DNA of 64,000 bases. Source: Aeromonas salmonicida subsp. salmonicida. GTDB taxonomy: Bacteria > Pseudomonadota > Gammaproteobacteria > Enterobacterales > Aeromonadaceae. Positions within the stretch are counted from its first letter, which is position 1. Every line of letters starts with the position of its first letter. The DNA is taken from NCBI RefSeq assembly GCF_001643305.1, contig NZ_LSGW01000046.1, positions 1 to 64,000 on the forward strand. The letters run 5' to 3'. The notes under the pieces were generated by a model. It was not told the DNA's origin. It did no database searches and saw only the letters and a program-made list of their open reading frames with translations. The position numbers and the translations under genes are program-made. Shown here in pieces: positions 36,717 through 46,508 of this stretch.

Positions 36717-36983
36717 TCAAGCCTTGGCAATATCGTCCGGACCGATCTGGCCGATTTCGGCGACTTTTTTGTCAGCCAGCAGCCAGAGGGTGAACTTGTG
36801 CAGTTCCGGGTGATGAGCCAGTGCCACCAGGAAGGCGCCACCTACTTCACGATAACCCAGTTCATAGTTCTTCAGGGTGGTGGGGGGAACGCCCAGCAGA
36901 TCGGCAAATTTAGGACGGCTCAAACCGACCGCTTCACGGATCTGACGGATCTTCTTGCCAACAGTTACGATATTTGAATTCAT
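36717..36983 (-). CDS. Small XRE-type DNA-binding protein
   Basis: An 88-aa protein with a helix-turn-helix of Cro/CI type at about residues 8-45 (IRQIREAVGLSRPKFADLLG, then PPTTLKNYELG). The rest is a short C-terminal region without another domain. It is likely a transcriptional regulator; its operator is unknown. It has its own terminator and stands alone, divergent from the 198-aa gene at 37243. Confidence 0.85.
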   Translation of the reverse strand: MNSNIVTVGKKIRQIREAVGLSRPKFADLLGVPPTTLKNYELGYREVGGAFLVALAHHPELHKFTLWLLADKKVAEIGQIGPDDIAKA

Positions 36984-37242
36984 ATTGTTCCATACTCCGT
37001 ACGGCGGATTGACTCCACCTTTATTTTTCGCGACGACTCGTAGTCAAGTGTATCAGTTTTGAACGGACTCGTTATGGTCGAGCCTCTATCTTTAATCAGC
37101 GTCTTTCGACGACAACCCTTGTAAACCTCGGGGATGGTAATCGCTCAACCGCCTCAGGTAAACAGTCTCGAAAAGAAACCTTTATTGTTGCCGCCAGAAT
37201 AACTCGTATAATCCGCCAGCTATCCCTAAAGAGTAAGAACTC

Positions 37243-37839
37243 ATGGCGCTTCCCGGCATAATCTCCTGTTTACATCCAGTTTCAGATCCTGAAGCTCTCA
37301 CCCGCCAGCTGATGCAAGGTCAGCAGACACGCGCCGAAGCGTTCTGGTTACCCGCCAGCATGCATGAACAGGCGGCAGCGGTTTTGACTGCGCTCGATGA
37401 CAAATGCAGTCTGTTTCTTGAGCAGCCCGTTGCGGGCCTCTCCCTGCGCAGTCACGATGGCATGGTGCAAGAAGCGCACACACTGCTGCTTGGCAACGGC
37501 AACCGCATCACCCTTGCCAAGGTGCCGGGAGATGGAGGCCTGGTGCCCGCCTCCGGGCTAGCCGAAATGGGGCAATGGCTGGAGTCGGGTCACCTGCACT
37601 TTCGCTGTTCAGCCGCGGTGCAGCCCGTAGCACGGGCCATCCTCAACATCTGGCCACTCGACCCCTATCTGGCTCGTCATTTCCTGCTCAGTTTTACCCC
37701 TTTACTGTGCAAAGCAACCGAAGCCGACTATCTGGCGGTGTTCCAGGCACGCGAATGTCCCGCCATGGCGCAATCTGACTGGGTTCAGGCCTATATGAAA
37801 CTCGAAAAGAAACTGCACAGAGCCTATTTGGATCACTAA
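37243..37839 (+). CDS. Unrecognised 198-aa protein
   Basis: A soluble 198-aa protein with no signal peptide or membrane segment. Visible features are a central beta-rich stretch (LLLGNGNRITLAKVPG) and an Ala/Leu-rich C-terminal half ending KKLHRAYLDH. I do not recognise a family. A weak purine-rich ribosome binding site (AAGAGTAAG) precedes ATG. It lies upstream of the OmpA cluster on the same strand, with a long gap between. Confidence 0.6.
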   Translation: MALPGIISCLHPVSDPEALTRQLMQGQQTRAEAFWLPASMHEQAAAVLTALDDKCSLFLEQPVAGLSLRSHDGMVQEAHTLLLGNGNRITLAKVPGDGGLVPASGLAEMGQWLESGHLHFRCSAAVQPVARAILNIWPLDPYLARHFLLSFTPLLCKATEADYLAVFQARECPAMAQSDWVQAYMKLEKKLHRAYLDH

Positions 37840-38147
37840 TTAATTTGGATAAACAGCCAGTTATCCACACGACACAATTTGCCATATGGACTATGTGTGA
37901 GCTTGATCATGTTTTGAAATCGGCATAGAGTGCGCCACGTCATCGGAATGACATTGGCTGTTCGTGAAGGGTTGATTGCATCGCATGCGATGCCAACCGC
38001 TCGCTTGTGCACCAGGAATGAGTGCCTCTCGGATGGAACCGGGATCCCTGCCAGCTTCAACACTGTTGTTCGGCAGAGCCTGCAGCTTACATAAATTAAA
38101 AAGTGCGAAGCACGTAACCAACGTGCCATCTCAACGAGGATTTTTTT
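37840..38147 (+). promoter_or_regulatory. Leader region of first OmpA gene
   Basis: About 300 bases hold a perfect 16-bp palindrome (37978-37993), one exact DnaA-box sequence TTATCCACA (37861-37869, probably chance), and the Shine-Dalgarno AACGAGGA shared with the other OmpA genes. A long leader that forms hairpins is expected for a highly expressed porin mRNA. Confidence 0.4.
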
Positions 38148-39167
38148 ATGATGAAAATGGCTCCTTCCCTGATCGCCATCGCTATGGCCGCCATGGGTGC
38201 AACTGCAGCTCACGCCGCTGACGATATCTACTTCGGTGCCGGTGCCGGTGCTGCTCACTTCAACGGTCTGAACAAGATCGAAGGCGTGAAAAATGGTGAA
38301 GAAAACGCTGCGGCGGCCAACGCCTTCGTAGGTTACAACTTCAACGAGAACTTCGGTTCCGAACTGGGCTACCTGTACACTGGCCGTGGTAACACCGATG
38401 GCAACCGTTACGAGAACCAGGGCGCTACCTTGTCCGGTATCGCTCGTCTGCCGCTGGGGGGCGACTTCTCTGCCTTCGCTGAAGGTGGCGCCTACTGGGC
38501 TCACACCGATGGCATGGGCACCAGTGATACCAAAGTATCCCCGCTGGCCGGCCTGGGCGTGACCTACCAGGTAAACGACGCGCTGGATCTGCAAGCTCGC
38601 TACCGCTACATGTGGGACGTGGCTGATCTGCACGCCGACAACGTACGCTACAAGTCCAACCAGAGCGTTGCGACCCTGGAAGCCGTATACCACCCGTTCC
38701 GCTCTTCCTACGTAGCCCCGGCTCCTGCCCCGGTTGTTGTTGAAGAAGCGCCGGCTCCGGCTCCGATTGTTGAGAAGAACTTTGCCCTGAACTCCGACGT
38801 GCTGTTTGCCTTTGGCAAAGACAGCCTGAAGGCCGAAGGCGTCGAAGCGCTCAACTCCCTGTACCAGCAGATCGTTGACTTCCAGCCGAAAGACGGCAGC
38901 GCCGTTGTTGTTGGTTACACCGACCGCATCGGTTCCGACGCTTACAACCAGAAGCTGTCTGAAGCCCGTGCCCGTACCGTTGCCAACTTCCTGGTCAGCA
39001 AAGGTATGGCTGCCAGCAAAGTTGCTGTTGAAGGTCGTGGCGAAGCCAACCCGGTTACCGGCAACAAGTGTGATGGCGTGAAAGCCAAAGCTCAGCTGAT
39101 CTCCTGCCTGGCCCCGGACCGTCGCGTTGAAATCCGCGTATCCGGTGTACAAGTAGTTCAGCAATAA
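38148..39167 (+). CDS. OmpA family porin, paralogue 1 of 3
   Basis: A 339-aa outer-membrane protein. The signal peptide ends AAHA. An 8-strand barrel fills about residues 22-195, then a Pro/Ala hinge (APAPAPVVVEEAPAPAP) and a C-terminal OmpA peptidoglycan-binding domain. The binding motif is GYTDRIGSDAYNQKLSEARA, with two Cys in NKCDGVK and ISCLAPDRR that can form the OmpA disulphide. Aeromonas is known for tandem OmpA genes (OmpAI/OmpAII); here three follow each other. Its terminator is at 39191-39217. Confidence 0.95.
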   Translation: MMKMAPSLIAIAMAAMGATAAHAADDIYFGAGAGAAHFNGLNKIEGVKNGEENAAAANAFVGYNFNENFGSELGYLYTGRGNTDGNRYENQGATLSGIARLPLGGDFSAFAEGGAYWAHTDGMGTSDTKVSPLAGLGVTYQVNDALDLQARYRYMWDVADLHADNVRYKSNQSVATLEAVYHPFRSSYVAPAPAPVVVEEAPAPAPIVEKNFALNSDVLFAFGKDSLKAEGVEALNSLYQQIVDFQPKDGSAVVVGYTDRIGSDAYNQKLSEARARTVANFLVSKGMAASKVAVEGRGEANPVTGNKCDGVKAKAQLISCLAPDRRVEIRVSGVQVVQQ

Positions 39168-39597
39168 TCTGACGCCGTTCAGATAATGCGAAAAGGGGAT
39201 GCCACGGCATCCCCTTTGTCTATCCACTTTCTGCATCTTGATTAAAAACACAACAAGTCGCGTCACTTTCTGTCAAACCGTTTCCCCCGCCACACTCGCT
39301 GCCTATTCATGCAACCCTGCGCCAACGCTGGATATCTGTACAGAAACTTGATCAATACGAGTCAAAGGAATACAGTAACCCCGCTTGTAAGGCATTGGAT
39401 GAACTATTAAAAGTGCTTCTTGCCCGGTTAGTTGTCCATGAAGCCAAGGCTTCATGAGTATCCAGGAACCATCCATTTTTTACTTCGTACCACCCGTGGT
39501 CAGCCACGGAGGTCGCCGCTGAAATGTCACTTGCGACCGGTATAACTGAAGAGTGCGCAGTACGCCCTAGCACGGCAAACTCAACGAGGATAAAACG
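39168..39597 (+). promoter_or_regulatory. Terminator and leader between OmpA 1 and 2
   Basis: A terminator (stem aaaggggatgcc/ggcatcccctttg, 39191-39218) closes OmpA 1. The remaining ~380 bases include a 20-bp perfect palindrome at 39437-39456 (catgaagcc/ggcttcatg) and the ACGAGGA ribosome binding site. OmpA 2 therefore has its own promoter region; no -10/-35 could be assigned. Confidence 0.55.
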
Positions 39598-40599
39598 ATG
39601 AAAATGAAAATGGCACCCGCCCTGATTGCTCTGGCTATCGCGGCCATGGGAACTTCTACCGCTCAGGCAGCCGACGATTGGTACACAGGTATCGGTGCAG
39701 GTTGGGCTTATGGCCACGACCTGAACGACTTTGGCAAAGACGCCGACAAGGATGCCACAGCGCTCTCCCTGTTTGGTGGTTACAACTTCAATGATTACTA
39801 CGCTGCCGAGCTGGGTTATCTCTATGCCGGTAAAGCGGGCGTCGACGGTGTCGACTTCAAGACCCAGGGTGCCACCCTGTCCGGCCTTGCCCGTCTGCCC
39901 CTGAACGACATTTTCTCCGTGTTTGCAGAAGGCGGTGCCTACTTCAACCACGTCAACGGCAACGGCAACAGCGACAACGGCACAGCGCCGCTGGCGGGTG
40001 TCGGCCTGACCGCCAAGCTCTCCGACCTCATCGACGTACAAGCCCGCTACCGTTACATGTGGAACCTGGGTGATGAGCAGAAGACCTGGGAAACCAACAT
40101 GAGTGTGGCCACTCTGGAACTGGTGATGCACCCGAATCGCACCTCCTATGTGGCGCCTGTCGCTGCGCCAGCGCCCGAGCCGGTACCTGAACCTGTCGTG
40201 GTCGACAAGAGCTTCGCCCTGAGCTCGGACGTGCTGTTTGCCTTTGGCAAATCCACTCTGAAGCCGGAAGGGGTTGCTGCGCTGAACACCCTGTATCAGC
40301 AAATCGTCGACGTGCAGCCCAAAGATGGCAGCGCCGTAGTCGTCGGTTACACCGACCGCATCGGCTCTGACGCCTACAACCTGAAGCTGTCAGAAGCTCG
40401 CGCCCGCACTGTGGCAGACTTCCTGGTCGGCAAGGGTCTGCCAGCTGGCAAGGTTGCCATTGAAGGGCGTGGCGAAGCCAGCCCGGTGACCGGCACCCAG
40501 TGTGACGGCATCAAGGCCAAGGCTCAGCTGATCGCCTGCCTGGCCCCGGATCGTCGTGTTGAAGTACGCGTCACCGGCATTCAGGAAGTGACTCAGTAA
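39598..40599 (+). CDS. OmpA family porin, paralogue 2 of 3
   Basis: A 333-aa protein with the same architecture as paralogue 1: signal peptide ending AQA, beta-barrel DDWYTGIGAGWAYGHDLND..., a shorter PEPVPEP hinge and the OmpA-like domain with GYTDRIGSDAYNLKLSEARA. The C-terminal domain is nearly the same as in paralogue 1 and the barrel diverges most in its surface loops, as expected for exposed, phage- or antibody-selected loops. It has its own terminator. Confidence 0.95.
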   Translation: MKMKMAPALIALAIAAMGTSTAQAADDWYTGIGAGWAYGHDLNDFGKDADKDATALSLFGGYNFNDYYAAELGYLYAGKAGVDGVDFKTQGATLSGLARLPLNDIFSVFAEGGAYFNHVNGNGNSDNGTAPLAGVGLTAKLSDLIDVQARYRYMWNLGDEQKTWETNMSVATLELVMHPNRTSYVAPVAAPAPEPVPEPVVVDKSFALSSDVLFAFGKSTLKPEGVAALNTLYQQIVDVQPKDGSAVVVGYTDRIGSDAYNLKLSEARARTVADFLVGKGLPAGKVAIEGRGEASPVTGTQCDGIKAKAQLIACLAPDRRVEVRVTGIQEVTQ

Positions 40600-40618
40600 C
40601 AAGCCCTAAATGCACATG

Positions 40619-40645
40619 AAGGAGGCCGTCCGGCCTCCTTTTTTA
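40619..40645 (+). terminator. Terminator of OmpA paralogue 2
   Basis: The stem aaggaggcc/ggcctcctt is followed by TTTTT. Confidence 0.85.
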
Positions 40646-40808
40646 TTGTGTTTTTACTGCATTCAGCCGCATCCCGGCACCATTTCGTGATCCTCTCCCC
40701 ATCCTTGTCGCCCAACATGGTCAAACACCCTTTATCGCCTATAAATAGTGGTGGTTGTACATAACAGGGCCGGAGCCCTACGACACCATGCATCGACGAG
40801 GATACGCG

Positions 40809-41867
40809 ATGAACATAAAACTGAAACCTGTTTGGATTGCTTTGGCACTGGCGAGCGCGGGGGCGCTGGCAGCACCGGTCAACGACTGGTACGTCGGGGC
40901 TGGTGGAGGCTGGGCCATCGCCCACGATCTGGGTGATTTTGGCAAGGATGCGAGCAAGGACGCCACAGCGCTCACCTTGTTTGGCGGCTACAACTTCACC
41001 GAAAATCTGGGGGCCGAGCTCGGCTATCTGTCGACCGGTGACTGGGATGTACAAGGTACCGACTTCAGCAGTCAGGGAGCCACCCTGTCTGTGATCGGCA
41101 GGCTGCCACTGGGTGACATCTTCTCGGTGTTTGCCGAGGGCGGCGGTTACCTTTACCACGTCAAATCCATCAACGGTGGTGATGACAACCTGGCTCCGCT
41201 GGCGGGACTTGGGCTGACGGCCAAACTGCACGACTGGGTCGATATCCAGGCACGCTACCGCTATCTGGTCCGGGTCGGTGATGACTCTGACAACGACAAG
41301 GTCGGCAGCGGCACCCAGCGCTGGGTGAGCGACATCAGCACCGCCACGCTGGAGCTGGTGATCCATCCCAACCGCAGCAAGACGGTCGCACCAGCCCCCG
41401 CCCCCGTTCTGGTCGCACCTCCCCCACCCCCCGCCCCGGAACCAGTAGATCAGACCTTCAACCTGAGCTCGGATGTGCTGTTCGCGTTCGGCAAGGCAGA
41501 GCTGAAACCGGAAGGGATGCAGGCACTGGATGCACTCTACCAGCAGATAGTAGATGTTCAGCCCAAGGATGGCAGCGCTCTCGTAATGGGTTATACAGAC
41601 CGCATCGGCTCGGATATCAACAATCTGGCGCTGTCGGAAGCCCGAGCAAGCACTGTGGCCAACTTCCTGATTGGCAAAGGTTTACCCGCCGACAAGGTGA
41701 GCATTCAGGGCAATGGCGAGAGCAATCCGGTCACCGGCAGTCAGTGTGATGCCATCAAGGCCAAAGCGGCCCTCATCGATTGCCTGGGGCCGGATCGCCG
41801 GGTCGAAGTCAGGGTAACAGGGGTGCAAGGTACTCCCGAAGCACCGGTGGCAGAAGCCGAGATGTAA
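40809..41867 (+). CDS. OmpA family porin, paralogue 3 of 3
   Basis: A 352-aa OmpA-like protein. The signal peptide (KLKPVWIALALASAGALA) leads to a barrel starting PVNDWYVGAGGGWAIAHDLGD, a hinge PAPAPVLVAPPPPPAPEPV, and the OmpA domain with GYTDRIGSDINNLALSEARA. It has drifted further from paralogues 1 and 2 and has an extra acidic tail (APVAEAEM). The conserved ACGAGGA ribosome binding site precedes the ATG. The gap from gene 2 is only 209 bases. Confidence 0.93.
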   Translation: MNIKLKPVWIALALASAGALAAPVNDWYVGAGGGWAIAHDLGDFGKDASKDATALTLFGGYNFTENLGAELGYLSTGDWDVQGTDFSSQGATLSVIGRLPLGDIFSVFAEGGGYLYHVKSINGGDDNLAPLAGLGLTAKLHDWVDIQARYRYLVRVGDDSDNDKVGSGTQRWVSDISTATLELVIHPNRSKTVAPAPAPVLVAPPPPPAPEPVDQTFNLSSDVLFAFGKAELKPEGMQALDALYQQIVDVQPKDGSALVMGYTDRIGSDINNLALSEARASTVANFLIGKGLPADKVSIQGNGESNPVTGSQCDAIKAKAALIDCLGPDRRVEVRVTGVQGTPEAPVAEAEM

Positions 41868-41892
41868 CAGGCCAGACTCGTCAGCCGTGCAC

Positions 41893-41920
41893 AAAAAAGG
41901 GATGCCGAGGCATCCCTTTT
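41893..41920. terminator. Bidirectional terminator OmpA 3 / maeA
   Basis: The stem aaaagggatgcc/ggcatccctttt lies between convergent genes. Confidence 0.85.
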
Positions 41921-41951
41921 GCATTTTCGCTTGTTGCGCGCAGCGAGAGGA

Positions 41952-43646
41952 TCAGAAGGAGGTACGGCGATAGCGCCGGTACTCGGGCCGCCAGAAATTC
42001 GCTTCGATGGCCTGATCGATCACCTCATCCGGGGTCTGTACCGCCTTGCCCTGCAGCATGGCGGTCTTGGCTACCATCTTGGCGATGTAGCGGGAGACCT
42101 GATGGATGTCTGCCAGATCCGGCAGCAGGGAACCTTCAGCCCCCTTTACCAGCGGCGAGCACTCCGCCAGGGCGCGGCTGGCCGACATCAGCATAGCATC
42201 GGTCACGCGGGTGGCACCGGAGGCGATGACGCCAAGCCCTATCCCCGGGAAGATGAAGGAGTTGTTGCACTGGGCAATGACGTAACGCTTGCCCTTGTAC
42301 TCCACGGGGGCGAACGGGCTGCCGGTGGCGACCAGCGCCTGACCGTCGGTCCAGCGAATGAGATCCGCCGGCGTCGCTTCCACCCGTGAGGTGGGGTTGG
42401 AGAGCGGGAATATGATGGGACGGGTGCAGTGCTTGTGCATCGTCTTGACCACCTCTTCGGTGAACAGACCCGGCTGACCGGAAACCCCGATCAGGATATC
42501 CGGGCGACCATGCTCCATCACCTCCAGCAAGGAGATGTTGTCCCCCACCGGCCAGTCAGCGATGCGACCCACCGGCTGGGAGAGGCGGCGCTGGAAATCG
42601 AGCTGGTTGGGAATCTTGTCGGTAATGAGACCAAAACGATCCACCATGAAGACCCGGCCACGGGCCTGGGCATCCGTCAGCCCTTCGGCCTTCATCTGCG
42701 CCACTATCTGCTCGGCGATGCCGCAACCTGCGCTGCCCGCACCGAGGAAGGCGACCCGCTTCTCGGAGAGCTTGGCGCCGGAGGCCTTGCAGGCGGCGAT
42801 CAGGCTGCCGAGCGTCACGGCGGCCGTGCCCTGAATATCGTCGTTGAAGCAGCAGAGCTCGTTCTTGTAGCGGTTGAGCAACGGCATGGCATTGTTCTGG
42901 GCGAAATCCTCGAATTGCAGCAGGATATCGGGCCAGCGACGCTTGACCGCCTGGATGAAGGCATCGACGAACTCGGCATACTCTTCCCCCGAGATACGCG
43001 GATTGCGCCAGCCCATGTAGAAGGGGTCGCTGAGCAGCTGCTGGTTGTTGGTACCCACGTCCAGCACCACAGGCAGGCAGTAAGCAGGAGAGATGCCGCC
43101 ACAGGCGGTGTAGAGCGACAGCTTGCCGATGGGAATGCCCATGCCGCCGATCCCCTGATCGCCAAGACCCAGGATCCGCTCGCCATCGGTGACCACGATT
43201 ACCTTGACGTTCTGCTTGGTGGCGTTTTGCAGCATGTCATCGATCCTGTCCTTGTCCGGATAGGAGATGAAGAGACCGCGGGCGCGGCGATAGATGTTGG
43301 AGAACTCCTCGCACGCCTTGCCCACGGTCGGGGTGTAGATGACGGGCAGCATCTCGGTCAGGTGGTTGTGCAACAGACGGTAAAAGAGCGTCTCGTTGGT
43401 GTCCTGGATATTACGCAGATAGATGTGCTTGTCCAGATCGTTGCCAAACGCCATGAACTGGCGGTAGGCACGCTCGGCCTGCTCTTCGATGGTCTCGATA
43501 TTCTGGGGCAACAGCCCTTCCAGATTGAAGCTGCTGCGCTCCTCGCTGGTGAAGGCGCAGCCCTTGTTGAGCAGCGGTGTCTCCAGCAGGGCGGGACCGG
43601 CATAGGGGATGTAGAGGGGACGTTTCTGATTATTATCTTCAAACAT
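41952..43646 (-). CDS. maeA: NAD-dependent malic enzyme
   Basis: A 564-aa enzyme decarboxylating malate to pyruvate with NAD. The MaeA/SfcA signatures are visible: [15 protein letters not shown], the catalytic region [42 protein letters not shown] (metal-binding), and the NAD fold [15 protein letters not shown]. Length matches E. coli MaeA (565 aa). I chose the ATG at 43646 because homologues start MF/ME followed by [14 protein letters not shown]. It lies 69 bases after an AraC-type regulator gene on the same strand. Confidence 0.95.
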   Translation of the reverse strand: MFEDNNQKRPLYIPYAGPALLETPLLNKGCAFTSEERSSFNLEGLLPQNIETIEEQAERAYRQFMAFGNDLDKHIYLRNIQDTNETLFYRLLHNHLTEMLPVIYTPTVGKACEEFSNIYRRARGLFISYPDKDRIDDMLQNATKQNVKVIVVTDGERILGLGDQGIGGMGIPIGKLSLYTACGGISPAYCLPVVLDVGTNNQQLLSDPFYMGWRNPRISGEEYAEFVDAFIQAVKRRWPDILLQFEDFAQNNAMPLLNRYKNELCCFNDDIQGTAAVTLGSLIAACKASGAKLSEKRVAFLGAGSAGCGIAEQIVAQMKAEGLTDAQARGRVFMVDRFGLITDKIPNQLDFQRRLSQPVGRIADWPVGDNISLLEVMEHGRPDILIGVSGQPGLFTEEVVKTMHKHCTRPIIFPLSNPTSRVEATPADLIRWTDGQALVATGSPFAPVEYKGKRYVIAQCNNSFIFPGIGLGVIASGATRVTDAMLMSASRALAECSPLVKGAEGSLLPDLADIHQVSRYIAKMVAKTAMLQGKAVQTPDEVIDQAIEANFWRPEYRRYRRTSF

Positions 43647-43714
43647 GTTTCTGGTACCTAAACGATGGCCTGGACGAAGGAACCTGCCGATCCTATGAGC
43701 TTGCGCCACGAATT

Positions 43715-44572
43715 TCAAAGAGTTTGCACATTCGTTGCAAAAGGTTTGCGACCCAGGCGGCGAAAGGCACCGGGGGTCTGACCAGTCAGCTGGCGAAAGC
43801 GGTTCGCAAAGTTGGCGCCATCGCTGTAACCGACCCGATTGGCAAGCTCGGCAAGGGGCCAGTTGGTGTAGAGCAGCAACTGGCGCGCCTTGTTCATTCG
43901 CAGTCGGGTAAGCCAGGCCATGGGCCCCATGCCGAACACCTGCTGGCAGAGGCGATGTAGATGGGGAACAGAGCAGGCCATCTGACCAGCGAGCAAGGCC
44001 ACGCTCCAGGGCTCGTCAAGGCGCGCCTCCACCCGGCGAAACAGCGCCTGCAACCTCAGCTCGGGGGTGCCGCGTACCTCCCCTTGCAGAGTGCGTTCCA
44101 GCAGCGCCAACAACAGGCTGAGCAACTGGGGTTGCAGGGGTGAACGGACTCCCTCTCCCTGCATCAGACTGAGCAGATGGTAGAGCTGCTCCCCCTCATC
44201 CCCTTGCCAGATACGGTGACCAAGCCGATGCAGGTGCTGCCAGCGCGGCACGTCATCGAGCAAAATCCAGCTGATCTGCCAGCGCTCCCCAATCAGCTTG
44301 AGGCCACCGGGCACGGCGGCGGGCAGGAAAATCAGCGAGCCGGCCGGAATGGCTTGCTCCCCCGCGTCGGTGAGCAGGGCGCCTCCCTCGTCGTGGCTCA
44401 CCATCAGGATGTGGAACTCGGGCCGGTTGCGGCGAATGAGGTAGTGATCCCTGAGCCGGGAGAGACCGCTGAGGAAGATCCCCGCCTCACCGAGCAGGGG
44501 CAGCCCTTCGCGCCCCAGCATCCGCTCCTCGCAACCAGGGGCAATTTCCAGACACTCGCTGATAAATGCCAT
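43715..44572 (-). CDS. AraC family transcriptional regulator
   Basis: A 285-aa regulator. The C-terminal 100 residues hold two helix-turn-helix motifs ([20 protein letters not shown] and [20 protein letters not shown], then [13 protein letters not shown]). The N-terminal cupin-like domain would sense a ligand that cannot be predicted. It lies upstream of maeA in the same direction and is divergent from the MATE pump with 120 bases between; it could regulate either. Confidence 0.88.
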   Translation of the reverse strand: MAFISECLEIAPGCEERMLGREGLPLLGEAGIFLSGLSRLRDHYLIRRNRPEFHILMVSHDEGGALLTDAGEQAIPAGSLIFLPAAVPGGLKLIGERWQISWILLDDVPRWQHLHRLGHRIWQGDEGEQLYHLLSLMQGEGVRSPLQPQLLSLLLALLERTLQGEVRGTPELRLQALFRRVEARLDEPWSVALLAGQMACSVPHLHRLCQQVFGMGPMAWLTRLRMNKARQLLLYTNWPLAELANRVGYSDGANFANRFRQLTGQTPGAFRRLGRKPFATNVQTL

Positions 44573-44692
44573 AACGCCTCAACAAGATAGTTTTGCACAA
44601 GAAAGCCGAGAGATGCTCACAGTGAACCCTCTCTCACCAGCCCCTATCATACCCATGACAAACCTTGCTTTTCACATACCCGGTTAACATAA

Positions 44693-46072
44693 ATGAATTA
44701 TTGGCAAGCGATTTTAAAACAAACCACCGATCGCGACTTCATGGCCCGACTGTGGCGACTGGCCCTGCCAGTGTCACTGCAGTCCATGATGTTCTCCCTG
44801 CTGGGTCTCATCGACATCATGATGGTGAGCCAGCTTGGCACCACGGCAGTGGCGGCGGTCGGCTTGGGTAACCGGGTCTTCTTCTTCAATCTGCTGGTGA
44901 TAGCGGGGCTCTCGGGGGGAGTCTCTGTATTGGCAGCCCAATATTACGGTCGCGGCGAGCTGGCCGGGGTGCGCCGCTCCCTGGCGCTGGCGCTGGTCGG
45001 TGCCCTGCTTGTGAGCCTGCCGTTTGCGCTCATCTATGTACTCGCGCCGGGCAGCGTACTGGGCTTTGCCAGCCAGGACCCCGAGCTGCGCCTGCTGGCC
45101 GATGAGTTCCTGATGATCACAGGCGCCACCATACTCTGCACCGCCATCGTAGTGCCGCTGGAGGCGGCCCTGCGATCCGTGGGCAACGCCGCCGCCCCGA
45201 CCCGGATCGGCATCATCGCCATCATTGCCAACGTCATCCTCAACTATGCCCTCATCTTCGGCCATTTTGGCTTCGAGGCCATGGGCGTGGCAGGCTCTGC
45301 CTGGGGCACCACGATTTCACGCCTGCTGCAGACAGCACTGCTGATCTTCTATCTGGTGCGCCAGGAGCCCCGCCTGATCCCGCGTAAAACCGACTGGCGG
45401 GCCGCCTTTCGGCGCAAGGAGGTGGTGCGCTTCACCCTGATCGCCCTGCCACTGCTGTTCCACGACGGGCTCTGGGCCTTCGGCATGCTGATCTACGGTT
45501 TTCTCTATGCTCATCTTGACACGGATTCGCTCGCCATCATGACCACACTGGGGACGCTGGAGAGCATCCTCATCTCCCTCTTCTTCGGGCTGGCGGTGGC
45601 CTGCTCCACCCTTCTCGGCCACCGACTCGGGGCGGAAGAGTACGAAGCCGCCTGGCAGCACTCCCAGCTGTTCCTGCTGCTGGCCCCCATAGGTGCTCTG
45701 TTGGTGGGGATAGCTGTCTGGCTGCTGCAAACCAATCTGCTGCAATGGGTAGGCAACCTGCCGGGCTCCCTGATGGGAGAGGCGAGTCAGGTGCTCGCCG
45801 TCATGTGTCTGGGCATGCTGCTCAAGGTGTTCAACATGGTGGGCATCATAGGCGTGCTGCGCTCAGGCGGCGATGTGAACTACAGCATCTTCATCGACAT
45901 CATCGCCATGTGGTGCATCGGCCTGCCGCTGGCCTGGGTAGCTGTCAGCCTGCTCGGCTGGCCCCTCTCCTGGGTGGTGGCAGTGGTGCTGCTGGAGGAG
46001 CTGTGCAAGGTGTTTCTGGTACTGCACAGGATCCGCCAGCGTCACTGGCTCAGAAATCTGGTGATGGGGTAA
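44693..46072 (+). CDS. MATE family efflux transporter
   Basis: A 459-aa protein with 12 helices in two six-helix halves. The N-half starts LWRLALPVSLQSMMFSLLGLIDIMMVSQLG and the C-half FTLIALPLLFHDGLWAFGMLIYGF. MATE transporters expel cationic drugs with Na+ or H+. No subfamily can be fixed. The AraC regulator gene is divergent and may control it. No strong ribosome binding site is visible before the ATG. Confidence 0.88.
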   Translation: MNYWQAILKQTTDRDFMARLWRLALPVSLQSMMFSLLGLIDIMMVSQLGTTAVAAVGLGNRVFFFNLLVIAGLSGGVSVLAAQYYGRGELAGVRRSLALALVGALLVSLPFALIYVLAPGSVLGFASQDPELRLLADEFLMITGATILCTAIVVPLEAALRSVGNAAAPTRIGIIAIIANVILNYALIFGHFGFEAMGVAGSAWGTTISRLLQTALLIFYLVRQEPRLIPRKTDWRAAFRRKEVVRFTLIALPLLFHDGLWAFGMLIYGFLYAHLDTDSLAIMTTLGTLESILISLFFGLAVACSTLLGHRLGAEEYEAAWQHSQLFLLLAPIGALLVGIAVWLLQTNLLQWVGNLPGSLMGEASQVLAVMCLGMLLKVFNMVGIIGVLRSGGDVNYSIFIDIIAMWCIGLPLAWVAVSLLGWPLSWVVAVVLLEELCKVFLVLHRIRQRHWLRNLVMG

Positions 46073-46216
46073 AGCGGGAAGGGGCAAAACACGGGGTCAT
46101 ATCAATGACAGAAAAACCCTGTTTGCAGTATGCTTTCCACCTCTTCAATCAGAGACAGGGCGCCACTGTGTGAAGTGGTGCAATGCCCTGTCCAGTAGTC
46201 GTTTAAGGAGACGAGC

Positions 46217-46465
46217 ATGCAACCACAAAAAGAGCTGATCACCGAGACTGCCCTGCTGGAGATGGCCAACGGCATCATCAAGAGCCACGAAGACTTCATC
46301 CACGGCATGCGCGCCGATTCGGTGGAACAGAAAGGGGATATTCTGGTGTTCAAGGGGGAATTCTTCCTGGCCGAAGATGGCACTCCAACCGGCAAGACAA
46401 TGGCGGTGTTCAACATGTTCAAACTGCTTGCCCAGCAGCTCTCTGGCAAATATCAGCTGAGCTGA
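46217..46465 (+). CDS. yciN: YciN-like small protein
   Basis: An 82-aa cytoplasmic protein matching E. coli YciN in order and length: ETALLEMANGIIKSHEDFIHG, GDILVFKGEFFLAEDG and AVFNMFKLLAQQLSGKYQL. The family is of unknown function. The ribosome binding site AAGGAG precedes the start by eight bases. It has no close operon partner; a bidirectional hairpin follows. Confidence 0.85.
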   Translation: MQPQKELITETALLEMANGIIKSHEDFIHGMRADSVEQKGDILVFKGEFFLAEDGTPTGKTMAVFNMFKLLAQQLSGKYQLS

Positions 46466-46484
46466 GATAACCAGGCTGCCAGCA

Positions 46485-46508
46485 AGATGCCGCCCTCAGG
46501 CGGCATCT
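46485..46508. terminator. Bidirectional terminator
   Basis: The stem agatgccgcc/ggcggcatct overlaps the 3' end of the diguanylate cyclase gene and follows YciN. Confidence 0.7.

Noticed and set aside
37861-37869. DnaA box TTATCCACA as part of an origin
   Set aside because: It is a single copy, with no cluster, no AT-rich unwinding region and no dnaA/dnaN genes nearby.
37896-37911. CRP-like site TGTGAgcttgaTCATG upstream of OmpA 1
   Set aside because: Only one half-site fits; too weak to list without a mapped promoter.
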